Below, piece after piece: positions 1 to 5,979 of a stretch of DNA of 45,909 bases. The translations under genes and the position numbers were made by a program. The notes under the pieces are model-generated. The model saw only the letters and a list, made by a program, of their open reading frames with translations, ran no database searches and was not told where the DNA came from. Source of the DNA: CAYURP01 sp964447175. Its GTDB lineage: Bacteria > Zixibacteria > MSB-5A5 > SM23-73-2. The first letter of the stretch is position 1. Each line of letters starts with the position of its first letter. The stretch spans positions 1 through 45,909 of the forward strand of contig CAYURP010000023.1 of NCBI GenBank assembly GCA_964447175.1, in the 5' to 3' direction.

Positions 1-294
1 GATTATTTTTTTCTGTCCATTACAATTCACAAAATCAGGGCATTTACCATTGATTGTAAAACTAAAGTCACCAGTATATTTCCATTCACCAGGATAAAGA
101 TCATTTAAAATATTAAGGATAATCGTTTCGGGTTTGTTTGGTTTAATATTCCATGCTTTTGCCATTTTCTTTACATACGCGGGATCTAAATATCATTTTT
201 TAGCTATATTAGAAATAAGAGCTTTTGTTTCCTTAGAACGTTTAATGCCAGTGATTGCTAACGATTTTTTTAATTTAGTTTCTTCACGACTTTT
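1..294 (-). pseudogene. NUMOD3-motif endonuclease relic, broken and cut by the window edge
   Basis: Read on the minus strand from 294 down to 1, the frame gives SREETKLKKS, then KRSKETKALI, then DPAYVKKM, and ends with KPNKPETIILNILNDLYPGE and NGKCPDFVNCNGQKKII. This layout of SEET/K-type helix repeats followed by a PNKPE...PDFVN.NGQKK block is that of NUMOD3-containing, DUF559-like endonucleases found as stand-alone or intron-associated homing-type nucleases. The frame is interrupted by TGA at 193-195, just before YLDP, where relatives usually carry Trp (K-W-x-DP), so a single TGG to TGA change would explain it. Two further stops (TAG, TAA) lie at 295-300. The C-terminal end runs off the window. 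The family call is by eye from motif order; the pseudogene status follows from the stops. Confidence 0.6.
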
Positions 295-340
295 TTACTA
301 ATTTTCGCAATATAATAAAAACTAAACACAAAAACTACAA

Positions 341-370
341 TAAAAAACGCCCGGGATTTCCCCAAGCGTT
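341..370 (-). terminator. Rho-independent terminator of the TPR lipoprotein gene
   Basis: On the minus strand an AACGC/GCGTT stem with an inner GGG/CCC pair encloses GAAAT and is followed directly by a run of T. It lies about 35 bases after the stop codon of the minus-strand TPR gene, the expected place for its transcription terminator. Confidence 0.6.
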
Positions 371-405
371 ATAAACTTTATGCTTCCAAAATAATGGAGT
401 GTTTT

Positions 406-1011
406 CTAATTTCCAGCACCCCTCTTTTCTACATTTTCTCCACCCCTGGTCGGACCCTCCAATTTTTCGAGTATCTCCTCCACCTTCTTGACATCATCCA
501 TTCTACCCATTTTTTTGAACAACTCCAGTGCGGTATTAAACTCCTTTATAGCTTCCTCTTTTTTATTCACCTCAAGAAGAGCAAAGCCTAAGTTTCCATG
601 GACCCCTGCCATATTAGGTTTTAGCTTGATCGCTTCCCTGTATTTTTCCACTGCCTGTTCATATTTGCCTGAATTTGACAGAACCAATCCCCAGTTAGAG
701 TAGAATTCAGGATTGCTGGATTCTATTTCAACTGCTTTTTCAAATTTTCCCGCAGCCTCCTCATACCTTTTCAATCCATTAAGAGCCAATCCCCAGGCCG
801 AGTAGGCATCAGCATAATCCCGTTTTTTTCGTAACGCCAGTTTAAATTCCTTTATGGCATCCTCATATTTCTCGGCCTTGGCTAAACTAATACCTTTTTG
901 AAGATGTACCCTTGCACTTCCCCCTGCACTTTCTTTGTCGCCACTGCAGAAAATGTTTGAAAGCATTATGAATATAATTGAGCTTACCAAAGCGTATTTG
1001 AAGATCCTCAT
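406..1011 (-). CDS. TPR-repeat lipoprotein
   Basis: A 201-residue protein with an N-terminal hydrophobic segment ending at Cys22 (context SNIFC). The lipobox is poor because Phe precedes the Cys, so lipidation is probable rather than certain. The rest is about four tetratricopeptide repeats of the form AY..WGLAL..L.RYEEA..KFEKA.EI, which normally act as protein-protein scaffolds. An ATG two codons upstream (1015-1017) is in frame, but it abuts the GGAGGT ribosome site with no spacing. The ATG at 1009-1011 sits 6 bases from that site and is preferred. The repeats carry the same NWG signature as those of the STAND-like protein encoded 550 bases upstream, so the two may be related or work together. 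It has its own terminator and is separated from its neighbour by hairpin repeats. Confidence 0.75.
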   Translation of the reverse strand: MRIFKYALVSSIIFIMLSNIFCSGDKESAGGSARVHLQKGISLAKAEKYEDAIKEFKLALRKKRDYADAYSAWGLALNGLKRYEEAAGKFEKAVEIESSNPEFYSNWGLVLSNSGKYEQAVEKYREAIKLKPNMAGVHGNLGFALLEVNKKEEAIKEFNTALELFKKMGRMDDVKKVEEILEKLEGPTRGGENVEKRGAGN

Positions 1012-1111
1012 ATCCATACCTCCGAAATTAAATAGGTTCTCTATTCAACATTTAAAATAAGCACATATCGCTTCGAATGCAACTAAAAATTAAAAATCTT
1101 AATTCATATCA

Positions 1112-1160
1112 GAACCATAAAGGTTCCTCTACGCGTAGGGGCGGGCCTCTGCGTCCGCCC
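1112..1160. repeat. Head-to-head REP-like hairpins joined by CTACGCGTAG
   Basis: A GAACC/GGTTC hairpin (1112-1126) is followed by CTAC, GC and GTAG (together the palindrome CTACGCGTAG, 1129-1138). A GGGCGG/CCGCCC hairpin (1139-1160) comes next. GTAG or CTAC at the foot of a hairpin is the hallmark of REP elements processed by RAYT-type (Y1) transposases; here two such feet lie back to back. Confidence 0.55.
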
Positions 1161-1277
1161 GAAAAAATGTTTTTATGGTGGAATAAATTCCCACCTCTAT
1201 GAACTAATATAATGGATTAAACGCGTAGGAGCAAAGTTCATCTTCCCGTTTGGTTTATGGTAAATTGGTTTTTATTT

Positions 1278-1350
1278 GTAGCGGAGGTCTTTAGACCTCC
1301 ATTCGGGTGCGTGGTAAGGGAAAGAATGGAAAGCTAAAGCTTTCCTCTAC
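1278..1350. repeat. BIME-like paired hairpin, type A (copy 1)
   Basis: The order is GTAG (1278-1281), C, hairpin GGAGGTCT-TT-AGACCTCC (1283-1300), a 27-base spacer, hairpin GGAAAGCT-AA-AGCTTTCC (1328-1345), T, CTAC (1347-1350). Both 8-bp stems are perfect. A second copy with the same two stems lies at 18023-18099. The two inverted REP-like units with GTAG/CTAC feet match the architecture of bacterial interspersed mosaic elements. Confidence 0.75.
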
Positions 1351-1386
1351 ATTGTAAATCCACCTTGGGGAATGATAAGCAGGCAG

Positions 1387-1465
1387 GTAGGACAGACATT
1401 TCCGCCGAAGGCGGATCTGCCTAAGGCATGACCTGTCTGTCCTGGACAGGCTATAAAGCCTGTCC
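1387..1465. repeat. Large double-hairpin repeat
   Basis: GTAG (1387-1390) overlaps a perfect 10-bp inverted repeat AGGACAGACA/TGTCTGTCCT (1389-1398 and 1434-1443). Inside it are smaller CCGCC/GGCGG and GCCT/AGGC hairpins. It is followed at once by a perfect 9-bp hairpin GGACAGGCT/AGCCTGTCC (1444-1465). It resembles the other hairpin pairs here but lacks a CTAC foot on the right. Confidence 0.6.
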
Positions 1466-1566
1466 CACCAGCTCTTTTTCACAAAAATAAATTTTTGTAC
1501 TCCAACTCTTCCGTTTATTTTCCTTCCAAATTCTTAAAAAATCCCAATTAGTGGTTGTTATGCAGA

Positions 1567-3336
1567 TCAATTGGTTAGTATTCTTAGCGCCACTTTTAAC
1601 TTCTCCATTGCCTCCTCACGTTTCCCTAATTTCTCGAGAGCTACTCCCCACTTTAAATAAGCATCTCCATATTTAGGATTTAAGAACACTGCCCTCTCAT
1701 ACTTCTTTATCGCCTCTTCATACTTTTCCAATTTACTCAGATTGAACCCCCAGTTATAATAAGCTTTTGCTTCATCCGGATTTATCTCCGTTGCCATTTC
1801 AAACTTTTCATTCGCCTCCCCATACCTTTCTAAATTACCCAGAGTTGCTCCCCAGTTAATATAGGCTTCTGAATAATCCGGGCTTATCTGCGTTGCCCTC
1901 TTATATTTTTCTATTGCCTCCTCATTCTTTTTCAATTCATTCAGTACTACTCCCCAGTTAAAATATGCTGATGAAAAATCAGGCTTTATCTCCGTTGCCC
2001 TCTTAAACTTATCTATGGCTTCCTCATGCCTTTCTAATTCACCCAGGGTTACACCCCAGTTATAATAGGCTATTTCATAATTCGGATTTATTTTAAGGCA
2101 ATCTTCATAACACTGAGCTGCTACATTGCGATCATGCCTATAGTAAAATCCATTTCCCAAATAGAAAAGGTTCTTGCTGTCCTTTTTCCCTACCAAAACC
2201 TCTTTTAAATTAAGCAGGTCAGCTTCGATTTGGTTTGTCTTGTAATCACGTATAAACTGCTGGTCTAAGAAACTGTCGTGCACTATTTGTATCTGATTCA
2301 AATCATCGAGTTGCAGTGTGCGTATAAATCCCTCTTGTTCCAGCAGTTCAATCGCGTTATCCCATTTAGTTCTGGTGGCGTCCATTTCGAATATTGTTTT
2401 CGTTACTTCCCTGACCAGCTCTTCTTCCCATTCTGAAATGGTAGCTTCTCTCAACAACTTGAGTGCATGCAGGATTACCTTTTCTTCTTTAAGCTTCTCA
2501 TATTTACTTCTCATTGCTGGTTCATTGAGCACAATTGAACCTGGTGTGCCATCCCTCAGCACCTTATCGCAAGCCAAACCTAACTTCTGGGCTAACTCGT
2601 CTTGTTGTTGCTCATCTATTTCTGATGGTTCTACGTGTGGTAGAGATTCTCTTAAGAAGTAATTAACTTCTTTTCTGTCTTTTAGTAAATCAAACTCCTC
2701 CTGTATTCGACAGGTGGCAACAACCAATAACTCTTGGGTTTCCTCTTTTAACTTGTGAATTAAGTCATCAACATCACATTTCCCAATATATTCATTCAGA
2801 TCATCTAAAAACAAGATTGCTTTTCTGCATTTTGATGGGAGCTCGATTTTCTGAATTTTGTCAAACCTCAATTCCCTGTAAGCTGGCTTGACCAGATACC
2901 AACCCTTGAATCCTTTAATGGCTTCAAAAGCCGCTCTGGTTTTACCTATCTTGGGCTTGCCTTTTATCAAAACGTAATGCTGATGTTCCAGCAGGTTTTT
3001 TATTTCATCATCACTTTCCCTTCTGATATAAACATCCTCTCGATACTTAGCCAATCGAAAATCTTCAAGAGCTTTCAACTCATCGACTGGCTTACAAAGA
3101 CCGATGATTTCCTTTAGTGTTTTCTCTTTCTCCGCTTCTGCAACACGTGAACCTACTAAGATGCTCAGGGCTAACAATCCAACCATGATTATCAGGATTA
3201 TCCATTTGTATATGTAGATTAATAAAAAACAGAACTCTAGCCTAATTCCGAATAAGAGCAGTGCTAGCGTTATGCCAATTAATAATGGAAGAATTACACT
3301 AAGAAAAACAACCTTAATGACTTTCAAAAAAACCAT
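1567..3336 (-). CDS. Membrane-anchored STAND-like P-loop NTPase with C-terminal TPRs
   Basis: A 589-residue protein in three parts. Residues 8-62 hold two strongly hydrophobic helices. The middle has a Walker A motif GKPKIGKT (126-133) and a Walker B segment AILFLDDLNEY with the acidic pair D178-D179, followed by a winged-helix-like stretch, as in STAND/AAA-type signalling ATPases. The last ~200 residues are five to six TPRs with AYYNWG signatures. STAND proteins sense a ligand through repeats and oligomerise on ATP binding; many serve in signalling or phage defence. No separate enzymatic effector domain is visible, so the membrane helices may be either anchor or effector. The ATG (3334-3336) directly follows the ispG stop codon, with AAGGGGA as ribosome site inside ispG, so the two genes are co-transcribed. 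The family level is secure; the role is not known. Confidence 0.75.
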   Translation of the reverse strand: MVFLKVIKVVFLSVILPLLIGITLALLLFGIRLEFCFLLIYIYKWIILIIMVGLLALSILVGSRVAEAEKEKTLKEIIGLCKPVDELKALEDFRLAKYREDVYIRRESDDEIKNLLEHQHYVLIKGKPKIGKTRAAFEAIKGFKGWYLVKPAYRELRFDKIQKIELPSKCRKAILFLDDLNEYIGKCDVDDLIHKLKEETQELLVVATCRIQEEFDLLKDRKEVNYFLRESLPHVEPSEIDEQQQDELAQKLGLACDKVLRDGTPGSIVLNEPAMRSKYEKLKEEKVILHALKLLREATISEWEEELVREVTKTIFEMDATRTKWDNAIELLEQEGFIRTLQLDDLNQIQIVHDSFLDQQFIRDYKTNQIEADLLNLKEVLVGKKDSKNLFYLGNGFYYRHDRNVAAQCYEDCLKINPNYEIAYYNWGVTLGELERHEEAIDKFKRATEIKPDFSSAYFNWGVVLNELKKNEEAIEKYKRATQISPDYSEAYINWGATLGNLERYGEANEKFEMATEINPDEAKAYYNWGFNLSKLEKYEEAIKKYERAVFLNPKYGDAYLKWGVALEKLGKREEAMEKLKVALRILTN

Positions 3337-4401
3337 CTAAATCCCCTTGCTTAAAATAGAATTGACCTCCTGCATTAATCTTTTTACCATTTGATCCTCT
3401 TTAACCTTGCCCACGACTTTTCCTTTTTTAAACAAAAGCCCGAAGCCTTTGCCACCGGCTATTCCCACGTCTGCTTCCCTTGCCTCGCCTGGCCCATTAA
3501 CTGAACAGCCCATTACTGCCACTTTAATAGGCTCTTTTATCTTTTTCAATTCTTTTTCAACCTTTTTCACTAATGGAATTAAATCGATCTCGCATCTGCC
3601 ACATACAGGACAGGAGATTAAAATAGGACCATAGTCACGTAAGTTCAAAGCTTTTAATATCTCAAATCCGACCTTGACCTCCTCGACCGGATCGCCAGTT
3701 AAAGAAACCCTTAAAGTATCACCAATACCCGATGCTAAAAGTGCCCCTAATCCCACTGCGGATTTTATGGAGCCGATTCTCACAGGTCCTGTCTCGGTTA
3801 CCCCGATGTGCAAGGGATAATTTACTTTTTTTGATATCAGTCTATAGGATTCGATAGTTGTGGGAACGTCTGAAGCTTTTAAAGAAATCACGATCTGGTC
3901 ATAATTCATTTTCTCCAGAATCTCGATCTCCCTCATTGCTGCTTCCACCATTCCCTCAGGTGTAACGCCCTTGCGTTTTCTCAGAATATCTTTTGGCAAA
4001 GAACCGGAATTGACGCCTATTCTTATGGGGATGTTCTTATCAGATGCAGCCCTGACTACCTCTTTGACTTTCCACAAGGGACCGATATTCCCGGGATTAA
4101 TTCTGAGCTTATCAACACCAGACTCAATTGCTTTAAGAGCTAATTTATGATTGAATTGAATGTCTGCTACCAGAGGGATGTTTATTTTCTCTTTGATCTG
4201 CTTCAACATTTCTGCCGCTTTGAAATCCAGAACAGCTACCCGCACTATCTCGCACCCTGCTTTTTTTAGTCTTTTTATCTGGCGTAAAGTTGCTTGGACG
4301 TCCCTCGTGTCAGTGGTGGTCATGGATTGAACAGTTATGGGAGAGTCTCCACCAATGGGCACTCTGCCCACCCACACCTTCTTTGTTCTTTTCCTTTTCA
4401 T
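3337..4401 (-). CDS. ispG: 4-hydroxy-3-methylbut-2-enyl-diphosphate synthase
   Basis: A 354-residue bacterial-type IspG/GcpE. It converts 2-C-methyl-D-erythritol 2,4-cyclodiphosphate to HMBPP in the MEP isoprenoid pathway, with a [4Fe-4S] cluster fed by flavodoxin or ferredoxin. The N-terminal TIM-barrel signature PITVQSMTTTDTRD is present, as are the C-terminal cluster cysteines in CPVCGRC and MGCSVNGPGEA. The length is normal for the bacterial enzyme without the plant/Chlamydia insert. A TTGACA lies on the minus strand at 4431-4436 in the short divergent spacer, but no good -10 follows it at standard spacing. The gene continues into the STAND-like gene without a gap. Confidence 0.96.
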   Translation of the reverse strand: MKRKRTKKVWVGRVPIGGDSPITVQSMTTTDTRDVQATLRQIKRLKKAGCEIVRVAVLDFKAAEMLKQIKEKINIPLVADIQFNHKLALKAIESGVDKLRINPGNIGPLWKVKEVVRAASDKNIPIRIGVNSGSLPKDILRKRKGVTPEGMVEAAMREIEILEKMNYDQIVISLKASDVPTTIESYRLISKKVNYPLHIGVTETGPVRIGSIKSAVGLGALLASGIGDTLRVSLTGDPVEEVKVGFEILKALNLRDYGPILISCPVCGRCEIDLIPLVKKVEKELKKIKEPIKVAVMGCSVNGPGEAREADVGIAGGKGFGLLFKKGKVVGKVKEDQMVKRLMQEVNSILSKGI

Positions 4402-4447
4402 ATCCTATAAATTGATTATTTTAATTTCCTTGTCAATGATTATTTAC

Positions 4448-4476
4448 TTGACAGATGAATATCAAAGGTTTATTTA
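4448..4476 (+). promoter_or_regulatory. Promoter candidate for the small membrane protein gene
   Basis: A perfect -35 TTGACA (4448-4453), a 17-base spacer and TATTTA (4471-4476) predict a start of transcription near 4483. This makes the ATG at 4455 untranslatable and supports the downstream ATG at 4503. Confidence 0.5.
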
Positions 4477-4502
4477 ATCCCGCGAAAGGGAAAAATTTAG
4501 GG

Positions 4503-4838
4503 ATGTCAAAAACAAATATTTTAATTATTTCCTCTATAGCGGTTATTGTTGTCGTGTTGGTAGTCCTGATCAGCAATTCATCCGCCCCCATACCTGAGGA
4601 GAAGTTTGTCGATCTCTATATCAAGTTAGCCTTTATCCACGAGAAATACAAATACGATCCCCCGGAACTGGAAAAGGAGAAGAGTAAGATTCTGGCTGAA
4701 AACAAGATTACTATGAAGGACGTGGATAGATTCATCAAGGAATACAAAAAGAAACCTGAAAAATGGGTTAAGCTCTGGGAGAAGATCAACCAGGAACTGG
4801 AAAGGCTAAAAAAGGAAGGCTCCTTTACTCCACCATAA
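4503..4838 (+). CDS. Small single-pass membrane protein of unknown function
   Basis: A 111-residue protein with one N-terminal transmembrane segment (about residues 5-27, NILIISSIAVIVVVLVV) and a charged, helical, Lys/Glu-rich tail (KYKYDPPELEKEKSKI, then KKPEKWVKLWEKINQE). An in-frame ATG at 4455 would add 16 residues, but it lies within the predicted promoter, so 4503 is preferred. The tail pattern resembles short lipoprotein-like or DUF4296-type helical modules seen in FCB bacteria, but I do not recognise a named family. It is the only plus-strand gene in the first 30 kb. Its 3' end overlaps the 3' end of yraN by 14 bases. Confidence 0.6.
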   Translation: MSKTNILIISSIAVIVVVLVVLISNSSAPIPEEKFVDLYIKLAFIHEKYKYDPPELEKEKSKILAENKITMKDVDRFIKEYKKKPEKWVKLWEKINQELERLKKEGSFTPP

Positions 4839-5217
4839 AGGCATTTTTTATATGCTTTATTTTTCCCTCCCCCTTTAAATCCAGGCTGATCACGTCGAAC
4901 CTGAAGTCACAATCCTGAATCTGGTTTTCCTGAATAAAAGCCTGGGCTGCCTGTATTAATTTCTTTTGTTTTTTTAAATCAACTTTTTCAAAGGGTTCCC
5001 CAAATTTCTTTGACCTTCCGGCTTTCACCTCCACGAAAACAATGGTGTTTCCAGCCTTAGCTACAATATCTATCTCCTTATGCCCGAACCTGTAGTTTCT
5101 TTTGAGTATTTCATATCCCTTTTTTCTTAAATAATCTATTGAAATCTCCTCCCCTTTTCTCCCCAGATTCCTCCTGTACATTTTTTGGGGCATATCTTTT
5201 AAAAGCTCCCTTCTCAT
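4825..5217 (-). CDS. yraN: YraN (UPF0102) family predicted nuclease-fold protein
   Basis: A 130-residue member of the YraN/UPF0102 family with a PD-(D/E)XK endonuclease-like fold. The family signature runs from GRKGEEISIDYLRKKGYEIL to HKEIDIVAK and IVFVEVKAGRS, which supplies the E..D..ExK core. The cellular role is not firmly known; Holliday-junction-resolvase similarity has been noted for the family. In many bacteria it lies directly downstream of rplS and rnhB, as here relative to rnhB (11-base gap). In-frame ATGs at residues 9 and 13 are alternative starts, because no clear ribosome site precedes the first ATG. Confidence 0.88.
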   Translation of the reverse strand: MRRELLKDMPQKMYRRNLGRKGEEISIDYLRKKGYEILKRNYRFGHKEIDIVAKAGNTIVFVEVKAGRSKKFGEPFEKVDLKKQKKLIQAAQAFIQENQIQDCDFRFDVISLDLKGEGKIKHIKNAFMVE

Positions 5218-5228
5218 TCAATAGAAAT

Positions 5229-5855
5229 TTAGCTAAAAGAAATTTCCTCCTGCTTCATTTTTAACATCTTCACGCTGCGGAAGGACATTCGGTGGATCTC
5301 GCAGGGACCGTGTTCCCTCAGAGCCTGGATATGTGATTTGGTGGCATAACCTTTGTTCTGGTCAAAGAAGAAGATTGGATATTTTTTATGATAGTCAAAC
5401 ATCAATCTGTCCCGGGTGACCTTGGCTATAATCGAGGCTGCAGCCACTGATAAAGACAAGGAATCTCCTTTAATGATGGTTATCTGGGGAACTCTGAGAT
5501 TGGGAATTTTTTGGTTTCCGTCAATTAAAACCACATCTGGTCGATTTTTCAATCTGCTGATGGCTTCATACATCGCTTTCAAGGAGGCATTCAGGATATT
5601 AAGTTTGTCAATAGTGACCTGATCAACTTTGCCTATTCCGACATCCAGGGCATTTTCAAAGATGAGATCAAAAAGCTCTTCCCTTTTCTGCGGGGTGAGC
5701 TTTTTGGAGTCATTAACCTGTTCCAATGAGATGTCTTGAGGGAAAACCACGGTAGCTGCTACTACCGGACCGGCCAAAGGCCCCCGGCCCACCTCATCCA
5801 CACCTGCCACCAGATTCAAACCCTGATGCCAGAAAATTTTCTCATAAGAAAGCAT
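5229..5855 (-). CDS. rnhB: Ribonuclease HII
   Basis: A 208-residue RNase HII that cleaves the RNA strand of RNA/DNA hybrids and initiates removal of single ribonucleotides from DNA. The DEDD metal-binding set is intact: D20 and E21 in GVDEVGRGPLAGP, D112 in VLIDGN and D131 in KGDSLSLSVAAASIIAK. The substrate-recognition GRG motif and DSKKLT are present. Length is typical. It forms a short cluster with yraN. The usual upstream partner rplS is 3.5 kb away on the same strand, beyond the inserted carboxypeptidase gene. Confidence 0.96.
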   Translation of the reverse strand: MLSYEKIFWHQGLNLVAGVDEVGRGPLAGPVVAATVVFPQDISLEQVNDSKKLTPQKREELFDLIFENALDVGIGKVDQVTIDKLNILNASLKAMYEAISRLKNRPDVVLIDGNQKIPNLRVPQITIIKGDSLSLSVAAASIIAKVTRDRLMFDYHKKYPIFFFDQNKGYATKSHIQALREHGPCEIHRMSFRSVKMLKMKQEEISFS

Positions 5856-5934
5856 AGCAAGTAAAATTCAGAACCTTATAGACAATAGTCATGAGAATTA
5901 TAAACTGTAGATTTTATTTTGTAAAGATTTTTTC

Positions 5935-5966
5935 AAAAAAAAGCCCCGACCCAATTGGGCCGGGGT
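5935..5966 (-). terminator. Strong Rho-independent terminator of the M14 gene
   Basis: On the minus strand a 9-bp stem CCCCGGCCC/GGGTCGGGG (one G-T wobble) with an AATT loop is followed by C and eight T. It begins 14 bases after the carboxypeptidase stop codon and separates that gene from rnhB. Confidence 0.9.
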
Positions 5967-5979
5967 TTGAAAACCCTCA

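Larger units (their letters stand above)
1018..1566. other. Gene-free region filled with REP-like hairpins
   Basis: This 549-base stretch holds no convincing gene. It contains a head-to-head hairpin pair (1112-1160), a GGTGGAAT/ATTCCCACC hairpin (1177-1195), a paired-hairpin element with GTAG/CTAC feet (1278-1350) and a larger double hairpin (1387-1465). The last ~100 bases are AT-rich and without obvious structure. The open frame here at 1291-1482 is made of repeat sequence and is not called. Confidence 0.7.

Noticed and set aside
193..195. TGA read as Trp (alternative genetic code)
   Set aside because: TGA serves as a normal stop in intact genes of the window, for example the histidine kinase, and further stops lie upstream in the same frame.
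1291..1482. 63-codon open frame on the minus strand
   Set aside because: It consists of hairpin-repeat sequence and has no ribosome site or recognisable product.
4431..4436. TTGACA on the minus strand as the ispG promoter
   Set aside because: The -35 is perfect, but no acceptable -10 lies 16-18 bases downstream; kept only as a remark.
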